Source of the DNA: Nostoc sp. TCL240-02 | Lineage (GTDB): Bacteria; Cyanobacteriota; Cyanobacteriia; Cyanobacteriales; Nostocaceae | Direction of reading: 5' to 3' | DNA length: 64,000 nucleotides | NCBI RefSeq assembly: GCF_013343235.1 | Contig: NZ_CP040094.1 | Location: 6,877,001 to 6,941,000, forward strand | Shown: piece after piece, positions 37,878 to 46,896 of the stretch | How positions within the stretch are numbered: position 1 is the first letter of the stretch | Layout: each line of letters begins with the position of its first letter | The notes under the pieces: model-generated | Database searches by the model: none | What the model saw: only the letters and a program-made list of their open reading frames with translations | Told to the model about the DNA's origin: nothing | Translations under genes and position numbers: made by a program

Positions 37878-39074
37878 ATGGTTCGATACGCATTAAATAA
37901 GAACCGTATTTTTGTTGATGCTCAATTGAGCCTCTACGATAAGGATAAAATTTTCACATGTATATTCTGCGATCGCCCACTTTTCTATAAAAAGGCGCAC
38001 CATAAAACACGCAAAGAAACATCATTCTGGGTTTGTGGACATTTTTCTCATAACGTCAATATAGAAGAAGTACAAGAAACAGAAATTGATTGCTGATACA
38101 ATCAATTTCTCAGTACTAGAAGCGAAAGTGCAGTACATAAACATGCCAAAAGTCGAGCAAAAAATATACTTAATGCAACTACTCAAACCTACTTTAAACA
38201 AGAAAGTTTTGAGTCAATTCAAGAATACCAATACCCAGGCAGAAGAACTGATATTGCACTTGTTAATAAAAAGGGAGCAGGTTTTCTAAATTACGAAATA
38301 CAGACTTCTCCTATAAGTTTTAGTTCTATTACAACAAGGGTAGAAAAAGATAAAAGTAACCATGTAGGAGCAACAATTTATGCAATTGGGGAAATCAGCA
38401 GAAGAGGATCTACTGATGAATGGGGTAAAGGTGTTGGTGGTCTGGGTGCAACTCAGGCAGTACTGTTAGCTTCATGTCTGGAAGTTTATGGAATGGCTCA
38501 GGATATTCAAAAAGTTGCAACTCATCATGAAATCACACATTTGGAAGATACTAGAACCGGATTCATCTATATAGAGGAAAAAGATATATATGGAGACATT
38601 CAATTTAATCAGCACAAGCTTATAGGCAGACATAACGAAATCAGTGATGTAACTACAGACACAACAGCAGAAGTTATATATCAAGTAATACTTGAACATG
38701 AAAAACTACTCAAAGACCCTATAATATTTGACATGGGTTTTGCTGGCAACTCTTCTATTTCACATGTGAGCGATACAGTCGAACGATTTGATGGTGATGA
38801 CGATAATACAAAGAGATATGAAACACCTTTAGCAAAATTAGATTTAGAGTTACTTCAGAAACTCAAGCTACTGTGTCAAACACATCAGGGAGATATAGGG
38901 GCTGCAATAAAGTTTGATATTGATACCCATAGAGCAAAAGTTGTCTTGCTATGGCAAAGTGTAGAGCGTTATGAGTGGATAGACTTTAAAAACTTATTTA
39001 TCTCAGAAGCAGATTTTATTAGGACTTACGCAACTGGCATAAGCAATGGTGCGTCGAACGCGCCGAGCGCCTAA
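37878..39074 (+). pseudogene. CoiA-like nuclease gene interrupted by an in-frame TGA
   Basis: One frame runs from the ATG at 37878 to the TAA at 39072-39074, broken only by TGA at 38094-38096. Part 1 (72 codons) has a zinc-ribbon-like CIFCDRPL followed by FWVCGHFSH, the N-terminal pattern of CoiA-type proteins. Part 2 has no usable start until 38493, yet clearly continues the family: SAVHKHAKSRAKNIL, then the PD-(D/E)XK core RRTDIALVNKK and NYEIQTSPISFSSI. CoiA proteins act in DNA uptake and recombination. The last 17 or so codons (from about 39021) come from a truncated IS, so the natural C-terminus is also lost. Read-through of TGA is possible in principle, but a decayed gene is more likely. 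Confidence 0.75.
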
Positions 39075-39409
39075 AAACTAAGCCAAAGTAAACGAGGAGT
39101 TAGCTTTTCATGTTTTAAATAGTAATTAATTTTATCATGACTAATATTCTCTAAGTGTTCAGCCAAGTTAGTCATGGTATAGTTAATTTGACTGCTGAGT
39201 AAATATTGGCAATAATTAATTTTAGTAAATCTCATCGCTTTTCCGAATTTTTGATGCACACTCTATCAATTTTCCCAGAAAATTTGGATGTGATATACAT
39301 CATTAATTATTGTTACTAAGTCGAGTCAAGCCAATAAAATACATTTTTACCAACTCAATACATATGTACTATTGATTAGCGATCGCATTGTGCCAGTTGC
39401 GTAAGTCCT
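39021..39409. mobile_element. Internally deleted IS with 19-bp perfect terminal inverted repeats
   Basis: AGGACTTACGCAACTGGCA at 39021-39039 is exactly inverted at 39391-39409. The 389-bp element between them holds only the first part of a transposase gene on the minus strand. No target duplication could be seen at its borders, so adjacent sequence may have been lost. It covers the 3' end of the CoiA-like gene. Confidence 0.8.
39071..39235 (-). pseudogene. Truncated transposase N-terminus
   Basis: From the ATG at 39235 the frame reads MRFTKINYCQYLLSSQINYT and then LAEHLENISHDKINYYL, LTPRLLW, before running out after three foreign codons. This is the typical beginning of a large cyanobacterial DDE transposase of the IS701/IS4-like kind that opens with 'YCQYLLSSQINYT'. 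The remaining 80% of the gene is missing, which explains the small size of the element that contains it. Confidence 0.7.
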
Positions 39410-39506
39410 GTGGATAAAAATCTGTGTTTATCAATTAGTTCGGTGATGATGCGTTTTTGCATATTTTTCAGTGCAAGAAAAGTAGTTGGCTTGAACGAAA
39501 TATTTG

Positions 39507-40052
39507 TTACGCAGTCACCTTTAACCATCCAAAAATATCACCTACTGTCAGTTGTAAACCCTGACAGAATTCTGGTACTGGTAAAACAGACTCAATTTCC
39601 TCAAAAGGTAAAGGTTGTTGTCTCGCAGGATAAGCAGCAATGAATCGCTCATCAGGGTCAATTAACCAACCCATTTGAGTCCCATGATTGAAAGCGTGTA
39701 AGATTTTTTTTGTAACTTTTGTATGGCTTTGTTCGGGCGAGAGAATTTCGATTATCCAGTCGGGTGCTACAGTAAATGTATTGGCAATATCACCATTTTC
39801 ATCTACAGGAAGCCTTGCCCAAGAAAATACAGCGACATCGGGAACTATAGAACGTCCTATAAAAGTGCAACGCAATTCTGGAAAAGCCCAACCAATTTTT
39901 TGGACTTCGATAACAGAATTGATTGTGTGACATAGTTCTCCTTGAATAGTGCTATGTTTTCCTTGAGGCATAGGTTTTGGAATGATTTTACCATCAATGT
40001 ATTCGCAATACGGTTTAGTTTCTGGTAGTGCGATAAACTCTTCCAGAGTCAA
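39507..40052 (-). CDS. Uma2-family (DUF820) PD-(D/E)XK endonuclease-like protein, start removed by an IS
   Basis: 181 codons remain, from a TTG. The Uma2 pattern is clear: LTLEEFIALPETKPYCEYIDG, then GRSIVPDVAVF with the catalytic Asp, and PDWIIEILSPEQSHTKV with Glu-x-Leu-Ser and a downstream Lys. The original start is not here: on the other side of the ISAs1-type element, at 43013, an ATG reads MVQISN in frame when the element and one target copy are removed, rebuilding MVQISNKILTLEEF. The insertion therefore cut the gene within its first six codons. The present product depends on a poor TTG start, so the gene may be silent. The family is very abundant in cyanobacteria with unknown role. Confidence 0.8.
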   Translation of the reverse strand: MTLEEFIALPETKPYCEYIDGKIIPKPMPQGKHSTIQGELCHTINSVIEVQKIGWAFPELRCTFIGRSIVPDVAVFSWARLPVDENGDIANTFTVAPDWIIEILSPEQSHTKVTKKILHAFNHGTQMGWLIDPDERFIAAYPARQQPLPFEEIESVLPVPEFCQGLQLTVGDIFGWLKVTA

Positions 40053-40198
40053 TATTTTATTTGATATTTGTACCAGGGTTAGCGCGTCTCAAAACCTATT
40101 GACAAAAGGACTTGCTTGATCAGGAATAAGGTGGGAAACAAAGTGACACCATCTTAGGTAGGGTAAGATTTAATTCATCGAACTGCAATATTAAAGTA

Positions 40199-40259
40199 AT
40201 GTCAACAGGATTTAAGAAGAAGCATAAAACTAAAACATCTTTTGCAGCCAGCGTAGATA
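40199..40259 (+). pseudogene. 5' fragment of the ISAs1-family transposase gene
   Basis: ATG at 40199 reads MSTGFKKKHKTKTSFAASVD and is cut at 40259 by the nested IS. The frame resumes exactly at 41776 (codon AGC split between the two sides). Confidence 0.8.
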
Positions 40260-41769
40260 CTGGAGTTTAGACTAAATCGGTGATGTTCAAGAAAAAAAAG
40301 GGAGTCTGATTGAATACAGACCCCCTTTTGGCAGAACCTGAGAGAAATACTACTAACTCTCATTCGCCAATATGAAACGTGCCAGATTAGAACAATTCCG
40401 TCAAGCCGCCTACAAATATCTAGGTAGAGCAAAAGATGCTACCTTTGAATTGACAGATGCGATATTGCTGACCAAAAATATTTATTGCCTAGCAGAGTTG
40501 TCCTTATCACCAGTATTTAGACGCAAGTGGCCAAGTATCTATGAGGCACTACAAGATAGCAGACCACAGCGACAGAAATTGATGCAGCTATATATCAAAC
40601 AGATACCAACGGAGAAACGACCTCTATTGGCAGGCGACCACACTAACTGGTCACGTCCAGATGCAGTTAAACTCAAAGAAAGAACCTATGAACATAGTGG
40701 CACATCCATAGCGGGAAATAAACCAATAACCGTAGGACAGGGGTATAGCACAATTGCCTGGATACCAGACACGGAGGGTAGTTGGGCATTACCCTTAAGG
40801 CATGAAAGAATTACAAGTGCCGAAAGTCCAATTAGCAAAGCAATTTGGCAATTAAAACAGGTATGTAAATATTTAAGAGTCAGACCGATTTCCCTTTGGG
40901 ATAGTGAATACGGTTGTGCGCCTTTTGTCTTAAAAACTGCCAATATTCCCGCAGATATTTTAGTTCGGTTACGTTCAAATTTATGTTTATGAGGGGAACC
41001 AGAAGCTTATTCTGGAAAGGGGCGACCCAAAAAGCATGGTGATAAATTTAAACTCAATGAGCCAACAACATGGAATCAAGCAACATCTGTATTAGAAATA
41101 AATGACCCAAAATTAGGACGTGTGCGTGTGAGCTTGTGGAAAGATTTACACTTCCGTCAGGCTGCTACACGACCAATGCTACTCCTGCGGGTTGAACGTC
41201 TGTCTGGACGCGCAAGGTAACATGAGAGTATCCAAACCTTTGTGGTTGGCTTGGGTAGGAGAAGAAATGCCACCCCTAGAAGAAGTTTGGTGTCTTTACT
41301 TGCGTCGCTTTACCATTGACCACTGGTATCGCTTTTTAAAGCAACGTTTACATTGGACTGTACCAAACTTTGGTACTCCAATAGCATTGTGAAAGGTGGA
41401 GTGATCTCATGCCTCTGATGACTTGGGAATTGTGGTTAGCCCGCGATATCGTTACTGACAATCCTTTACCTTGGCAGAAGTCTCTAGATAAATTGACCCC
41501 TGGAAGAGTTGCTCAAGCTATAGGTGGAGTTTTTGCGGCTATTGGTACTCCCACAAGCGCACCTAAACCTCGCGGAAAGTCTCCCGGTTGGCAACAAGGA
41601 AAGAAGCGTTACCGTAAAAACCGATGTCCCATTGTTAAAAAAACAGTAGCACGACCACATTCAGAACCATCTGTTGCTGTTTAATACCCAAGATTCTTCA
41701 TACTTTTGCTAAGTCTCTGATTAACTCAGCCCTGCTGGGTCATTTTCCATTGCTTAGTCTAAACTCCAG
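40260..41769. mobile_element. Nested IS, 1510 bp, inside the ISAs1-type element
   Basis: CTGGAGTTTAGACTAA at 40260-40275 is exactly inverted at 41754-41769. TAGATA occurs immediately outside both ends (40254-40259 and 41770-41775), a 6-bp target duplication. It carries one transposase gene, now broken. Confidence 0.9.
40372..41684 (+). pseudogene. Transposase of the nested IS (NF041680-type), broken by a stop and frameshifts
   Basis: Pieces in order: 40372-40992 (MKRARLEQFRQAAYKYLGRA, TGA at 40990), continuing in the same frame as GEPEAYSGKGRPKKHGDKF to about 41200, then +1 frame 41192-41392 (LAWVGEEMPPLEEVWCLYLRRF), then another shift to 41409-41684 (MPLMTWELWLARDIVTDNPL, then GGVFAAIGTP). 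Together they form one large DDE transposase of the NF041680 kind common in cyanobacteria, with DHT and WDSEYG acidic motifs visible. At least one nonsense codon and two frameshifts make it inactive. Confidence 0.8.
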
Positions 41770-41775
41770 TAGATA

Positions 41776-42978
41776 GCTTTGACATTACCAGTAAGTTTCA
41801 GGAATATTTCACAGAAGTGAAAGACCCCAGAGTGGAAAGAACAAGATATCATTTACTCACAGATATCATCACCATAGCGATTTTGGCAGTAATAGCAGGC
41901 GCACAAGGTTGGGAAGATATTGAGGAGTATGGACTAAATAAAAAGGAGTGGTTAGAGACGTTTCTAGAACTACCAGAAGGTATACCCAGTCCAGATACTT
42001 TTAGCTATGGTGTTTGAGAAAATTAATCCTAAAGAGTTTGAGAAATGTTTTCGGCGGTGGGTACAATCACTGGTTGAGAAGTTGGGTGTAGAGGTAGTCG
42101 CCATAGATGGCAAAGTTAATAGAGGCTCCTATGACCGAGAATCTAAGCTAAAAGCTTTGCATCTAGTCAGTGCGTGGTCAAGTGAACACCGTTTGGTTTT
42201 GGGACAAACAAAGGTCAGTGCCAAATCGAATGAAATTACTGCAATTCCAACACTCTTAGAAATACTAGATTTATCTGGCTGTATCATTACTATTGATGCA
42301 ATGGGTACACAAAAATCGATTAGCCAAAAAATTATAGAAGGTGACTCTGATTATATTTTGAGCCTGAAAGATAATCAGACGCTCGAAGACTCGCTAACGC
42401 TACGCTATCCTACACTACACCAACAAGTGAAGGATTGGTTTGAAAATTCACTATCTCTTGGTTTTAAAGATATTGATGTGAGTATTAGTCAACGGGTAGA
42501 AAAGGGGCATCACAGAATTGAAAATCGTCAAGTTTACACTGTGCCAGTCTCACAACTTCCTACACTTCATGAACAAGATGATTGGGTAGGATTGACAACA
42601 GTGGTGATGGTAGTGCGTTCAATTCAGCATTGGAATAAAACTACCCAAGAAGTTCAATTTTACATCTCTAGTCTCACCAGTGATGCTAACAAGATTGGCA
42701 GCGCAATTCGACAGCATTGGGGGATTGAAAACTCTGTTCATTGGACATTAGATATTACCTTCCACGAAGATGAATGTCGGATTCGTTCTCTACACAGCCC
42801 ACAAAATTTTGCTTTACTACGTCGCATTGCACTCAATGCCTTAGAACGAGAAACATCTTTTCGCCGCAGTATTCGCCAAAAGTCACGCAGAGCAGCTATG
42901 AATGATCAGTACATGGTTTCTGTGTTGGCTGCGGCTCTCCCAAACTCAACAATGGAGCTAGAATCCACCTGTCAATAG
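41776..42978 (+). pseudogene. Main part of the ISAs1-family transposase, frameshifted
   Basis: The first piece (41776-42017) reads EVKDPRVERTRYHLLTDII and AQGWEDIEEYGLNKKEWL, the N-terminal DDE_Tnp_1-associated domain of ISAs1 transposases. A single-base shift near 42007 (SPDTFSYG|VFEKINP) leads to the second piece, 42007-42978, with VVAIDGKVNRG (first Asp), TIDAMGTQKSI (second Asp) and HWGIENSVHWTLDITFHED (Glu). The gene is therefore disabled twice, by the frameshift and by the nested IS at codon 20. Confidence 0.9.
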
Positions 42979-43115
42979 GGTTTGAGACGCGCTAACCCTG
43001 ATATTTGTACCATGATTATCCTAGCTTCAACTTATAAAACTTTTTGACATTGTTAGTATTTACCTTATTCTAAAATATTTTTTCAATTTCCCAATCCGCC
43101 GCAATATAAATTACT

Positions 43116-44069
43116 TCATGCTTTCTTGCGCCTACAATACATTACCAAAAGTATAAATAATCCTATTCCTGCCAAATATTTAATTGCATCAGGTATGCTC
43201 GGATTAGGTGAAAAAAAGCCTTCGATCGTACCAGCAATAATCAACATTGGTACAATCCCAAATACTAGCTGCACCGCCTGAGAGCCATAAAATTTCAGTG
43301 CATCTCCACGGCGATATTTACCAGGAAATAAAATTGCTCTTGCTAATAAAAATCCTGCACCCCCAGCAAAAAAGATCGCGGGTAATTCCAAGGAACCATG
43401 CGGAAACACAAAGGCCCAAAAAGGATAAGCCAGATTATTTTGACCAACTAAAGTGCCAACAGCACCAATTAATAAGCCATTAAATACCATCAAATAGGCT
43501 GTATATAGACCAAAGGTGATGCCACCGGCAGCAGCACCAAAAGAAACGGACAAATTATTGATCGTAATACCACTGGATGCCAGAGGTTCAACACCAACAA
43601 TTGACCCCATCCATAATTTATGCTCATCTCGCACCTTGGTAATCAAACTTTCAGGTACGATCAAAGTCATAAAGCTGGGGTTTTGCCAAGAATACCACCA
43701 AGCCACTAGTACCCCCAGTAGGAACAGTGCTGTGGCTACAACAATATATGCAAATGTTTTCTGGACTACATCTGGTAATCCCCATCTGTAAAATTCTAAG
43801 ATCGCTTGCCATTCCTGTCGCCGCGAACCTTGGTAAATCTGCGTATAGGCACGAGTTGTTAAAGATTGTAAACTTTGTATCAAAGTATTGCCGATTTGCT
43901 GGGTACGGGCACGAGCCAAATCTGCCGCTACTGAACGATATAAACTCGCTAACTCTCTAATTTCTGCTGACCGTAGAGACTTTAGTCCTCTTTTTTCTAT
44001 CTGTTTTAATAAGGCATCCAGACGTTGCCAATTTGGTTCTCGTCGCGCAATCCAACGTTGAATATTCAT
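43116..44069 (-). CDS. SpoIIM-family (stage II sporulation protein M-like) membrane protein
   Basis: 317 aa from the ATG at 44069 (MNIQRWIARREPNWQRL); a start at 44084 adds five residues. After a helical cytosolic N-terminus of about 95 residues there are some six membrane segments, and FGLYTAYLMVFNGLLIGAVG with FVFPHGSLELPAIFFAGGAG, the conserved SpoIIM/DUF95 signature. In non-sporulating bacteria such genes lie with RDD, MoxR and DUF58 genes and are thought to form a membrane complex; the RDD partner is present on the other strand here. The precise function is unknown. Confidence 0.85.
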   Translation of the reverse strand: MNIQRWIARREPNWQRLDALLKQIEKRGLKSLRSAEIRELASLYRSVAADLARARTQQIGNTLIQSLQSLTTRAYTQIYQGSRRQEWQAILEFYRWGLPDVVQKTFAYIVVATALFLLGVLVAWWYSWQNPSFMTLIVPESLITKVRDEHKLWMGSIVGVEPLASSGITINNLSVSFGAAAGGITFGLYTAYLMVFNGLLIGAVGTLVGQNNLAYPFWAFVFPHGSLELPAIFFAGGAGFLLARAILFPGKYRRGDALKFYGSQAVQLVFGIVPMLIIAGTIEGFFSPNPSIPDAIKYLAGIGLFILLVMYCRRKKA

Positions 44070-44149
44070 GAATTTTGGGAACACTGAGTTTAACTTAGCT
44101 TAAGATAGCCTCAAATTCATCTCCGTAGTTTCAAGGTAAATTTGCCATT

Positions 44150-44995
44150 ATGTCTGAAAATTTTGGATCTTCCGGCCAGATACAACCACTGAGTGTAGGA
44201 AATGTTGTCAGTGCTGCGGTGCGATTGTATCGTTCTCATCTTAAGACTTATCTGAAACTGGCTGCGATCGCTCACTTGTGGATTATCGTTCCGATTTATG
44301 GCTGGGCAAAATATGCAGCCATCTCTGGACTAATTTCACGCTTGGCTTTTGGAGAATTGATTTACCAACCTGAAAGTATCCAAGCCGCCAGCAGCCATGT
44401 CAATCCGCGTCTCTGGTCATTTTTAAGAGTTGGTTTTCAGGTAGGAGTATCTTTGCTGCTAGTTTATTTAGGATTGGCGATCGCAGGTGGTATTCTGTCT
44501 GCTGTGTTGGTAGCGTTATTAGGAGGAATATTAGGTAGTGCGGGTGTTATAGTCACAACCACATTGACAATAATTTTGATGGTAATTATTTTACTGTTGG
44601 GACTAACCTGGTTCTACTCTCGTTGGATAGTAGCTGAGGTACCGCTAGCAGTCGAAGAAAATATTAATGGTGGCGAAAGTGTTGCTAGAAGTTGGGAGTT
44701 AACTAAAGCCTCGGTACTTCGCATTCAGGGCGTTGTTTTAGTTGCTTTTTTCGTTACACTGCCATTAGTGTTTGTATTAAACTATGTACCTAGCTTATTC
44801 CTCATCAAGCTTGAGCCTGGTACTGTCATCTACGGAATTGTGTATTTTATTTCTGTGATTGGTAGCTTAGTAGGTGGAGTTTTGATCATGCCGTTCTGGC
44901 AAGCACTAAAAGCTGTTTTATACTTGGATTTGCGGACTCGGCGTGAGGGTTTGGGTTTGCAGTTAAGACAACCTCCTACACAAGATTTTCGTTAA
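44150..44995 (+). CDS. Multi-pass membrane protein of unknown function
   Basis: 281 aa. A soluble start (PLSVGNVVSAAVRLYRSHLKTYLKLAAIAH) is followed by about six membrane segments; a middle loop has RWIVAEVPLAVEENINGGESVARSWELT, the conserved stretch of DUF975/GPDPase-like membrane domains. The protein runs divergently from the SpoIIM-like gene, with 80 bp between starts, and the RDD gene follows after 45 bp on the same strand. The three probably belong to one functional group. The biochemical role is not known. Confidence 0.65.
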   Translation: MSENFGSSGQIQPLSVGNVVSAAVRLYRSHLKTYLKLAAIAHLWIIVPIYGWAKYAAISGLISRLAFGELIYQPESIQAASSHVNPRLWSFLRVGFQVGVSLLLVYLGLAIAGGILSAVLVALLGGILGSAGVIVTTTLTIILMVIILLLGLTWFYSRWIVAEVPLAVEENINGGESVARSWELTKASVLRIQGVVLVAFFVTLPLVFVLNYVPSLFLIKLEPGTVIYGIVYFISVIGSLVGGVLIMPFWQALKAVLYLDLRTRREGLGLQLRQPPTQDFR

Positions 44996-45040
44996 CTTAA
45001 CGCCTTAATTCAACTCTATTAATTTTCAATTGGTTAAAAT

Positions 45041-45826
45041 ATGCGCTTTTTTAATCGCATCACATTCCAGACTCCAGAAAGTGTAGAGTTGGAATTTACT
45101 TTAGCGGGAATTGGTAATCGAGCTTTAGCACTGCTGATTGACTATACAGTGTTGGGTATAACTTTGCTTCTGTTTGTCTTTACCTGGACTGTCTTTTCAA
45201 CGCAGCTAGTAAATTTACTTGAAGACTTTTTTACGAGTTTACCAAATTTAGACATTTGGTTATTAGCAATTTTCTTCATTATTGCCTTTGCAATTTACAT
45301 CAGCTATTTTGTATTTTTTGAAACCTTATGGTTTGGGCAAACCCCTGGTAAACGGGTTGCTAAAATTCGCGTAGTTCGAGATGATGGCAGGCTCATTGGG
45401 TTACAACAAGCAACTCTCCGTGCCCTACTGCGACCCTTTGATGAGACTTTATTTATTGGCGCTTTTTTAATTATGTTGGGTAGTCGTGAAAAGCGTTTAG
45501 GTGATTTGGCTGCCGGTACAATTGTAATTCAAGCTGAAACACCCATTGCATCTGCGACATTGACAATTTCAGAACAGGCAAAGGAACTTTATGAACAGTT
45601 AATCCAAATCGCCGATGTATCGAAATTATTGCCCGATGATTTTGCAGTTATTCGTGAATATTTGCAGCGACGGGCTGCAATGTCACTAAAGGCAAGAGCG
45701 TCACTATCTCTAAAGTTAGCCGAGCAAGTAGTAGCTATTATTAATTTAGAAAACTTGCCAGAGGCTGTTACACCTGATGTATTTTTAGAAGCTGTTTATC
45801 TCGTATATCAAGAACCTAAGTTTTAG
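45041..45826 (+). CDS. RDD-family membrane protein
   Basis: 261 aa. The RDD domain at residues 15-165 shows the Arg in AGIGNRALALLIDYTVL, the two Asp in DYTVL and in DLAAG near the domain end, and three membrane segments. The GQTPGKRVAKIRVVRDDG loop is typical of the family. The C-terminal 95 residues are soluble and helical. RDD proteins accompany SpoIIM-like and MoxR genes in many genomes; transport of ions or a scaffold role has been suggested for some. It is the second gene behind the membrane protein at 44150. Confidence 0.88.
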   Translation: MRFFNRITFQTPESVELEFTLAGIGNRALALLIDYTVLGITLLLFVFTWTVFSTQLVNLLEDFFTSLPNLDIWLLAIFFIIAFAIYISYFVFFETLWFGQTPGKRVAKIRVVRDDGRLIGLQQATLRALLRPFDETLFIGAFLIMLGSREKRLGDLAAGTIVIQAETPIASATLTISEQAKELYEQLIQIADVSKLLPDDFAVIREYLQRRAAMSLKARASLSLKLAEQVVAIINLENLPEAVTPDVFLEAVYLVYQEPKF

Positions 45827-45932
45827 GCGAAAAATTTTATTTGCAGCATTGGTAAAAAGTTAAGTTTACCTAAAAATCATAATCAGTAGTCAGTAGTCAG
45901 TGAGTGAAAATTACTGACTACTAACTAATGAC
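45827..45932. repeat. GTCAGTA heptamers forming a hairpin between convergent genes
   Basis: AGTCAGTAGTCAGT at about 45889-45902 is mirrored by ACTGACTACTAACTAATGAC at 45912-45931. It lies between the convergent RDD and 2H-phosphoesterase genes and can fold. Confidence 0.55.
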
Positions 45933-46724
45933 TTAAAAATCTAAAATCGGCCAGTCTGGTTCACGATAATAGTGTGTCATGTTGTCAAATTTTCGCAATT
46001 CGACACGATTGATCGAAAATTCTGGCAAATTAAACAGCCATTTTTCATTCAATTCCGAAAGATTTGTACTGAAACTTGTGCGGTCTAAGTCAGATGAAAC
46101 CTCCCCAAAATAGGCTAATGTAACATGGGCAGTGAAATGATAATGCTGCTCAATACCCAAGGCAATCAACTTGGGATTTTGATAAATTGTTCGGCGGAAT
46201 TTAATAATTTCCTCATAGCAGCTTTCATCTTGAGGTATTAAACAAACAGCTATAGCTCTTGGCATCAGTATCAGTCCCAGCATTTGCCATTTAATCGGAT
46301 GACTCCTATTTGTCATCAATTGTTGATATTGCTGAAACATTTCGGCTAAACAAAAGGGTAACTCCTCGTCAAATTTAGGATTATTTTCGCGGGCATCAAG
46401 GTAAGCATGATCCCAAATTAAATCCGCTAAAGTTACATGGAAGCTAGCAGGAGGTACAGGTATAATCAAATTACGGTTTACAGGCAACTGCAAAAGTTCC
46501 TGTTGGTAAGTCTGTAATTTGGCATAGAAAGCAGAATTTTCTGATTCTTCTTCTGCCGCAGGCGTTGTAATTAGCGTATACCCAGGAAAAGACGCTGCTT
46601 CTCTCAAACCAGAATTTGGCTGAAATTTAGAAGATTCCTGAATATGCTGGGCTTGGGATCTGTAGGCTTCTGGCAGCGTCAGTCGTGCTAACCGATTTAA
46701 GTAAGTTTGATAGTTGTCGTCCAA
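45933..46724 (-). CDS. 2H-phosphoesterase-like (DUF1868) protein
   Basis: 263 aa with two His-x-Thr motifs spaced about 100 residues apart: FHVTLADL near residue 103 and HFTAHVTLAYFG near residue 205. This is the catalytic pattern of the 2H superfamily (2'-5' RNA ligase/cyclic phosphodiesterase fold). The rest, including LGLILMPRAIAVCLIP, fits DUF1868. The substrate is unknown; cyclic phosphate of RNA or nucleotides is typical for the superfamily. The gene stands alone on the minus strand. Confidence 0.75.
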   Translation of the reverse strand: MDDNYQTYLNRLARLTLPEAYRSQAQHIQESSKFQPNSGLREAASFPGYTLITTPAAEEESENSAFYAKLQTYQQELLQLPVNRNLIIPVPPASFHVTLADLIWDHAYLDARENNPKFDEELPFCLAEMFQQYQQLMTNRSHPIKWQMLGLILMPRAIAVCLIPQDESCYEEIIKFRRTIYQNPKLIALGIEQHYHFTAHVTLAYFGEVSSDLDRTSFSTNLSELNEKWLFNLPEFSINRVELRKFDNMTHYYREPDWPILDF

Positions 46725-46896
46725 TCTTCATGGCCTCACGCTCTCACTTGATAGATTTTAGGGAAAATTATCCCGAATAAGAGAATGATTTTAAAAGTAT
46801 TTAGTTTTTGGGGCTGAGGGAGTTAGCAGTTAGGAGTTAGGAGTTTTAATAATTCTTCCCCAATGCGCCATTCCCCATGTCCAATGAGGTTTATCT

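Larger units (their letters stand above)
40074..43000. mobile_element. ISAs1-type element carrying a second nested IS
   Basis: Terminal inverted repeats begin CAGGGTTAGCGCGTCTCAAA (left, from 40074) and are mirrored to 43000, with one mismatch in about 30 bases. The direct repeat ATATTTGTAC flanks both sides (40064-40073 and 43001-43010), a 10-bp target duplication. The element sits in the first codons of the Uma2 gene. Without the nested IS (40260-41769) and its duplication, it would be about 1.4 kb, the normal ISAs1 size. Confidence 0.9.

Noticed and set aside
38086..38289. 67-codon frame overlapping the CoiA-like gene
   Set aside because: It is out of frame with the conserved protein, which continues across this stretch after the TGA.
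40202..40432. Minus-strand 76-codon frame at the left end of the nested IS
   Set aside because: It spans the IS junction and opposes two transposase frames; it has no family features.
42007..42017. Programmed frameshift joining the ISAs1 transposase frames
   Set aside because: No slippery A6/A7 or similar heptamer at the overlap, and most ISAs1 transposases are single-frame; a mutation is the simpler reading.
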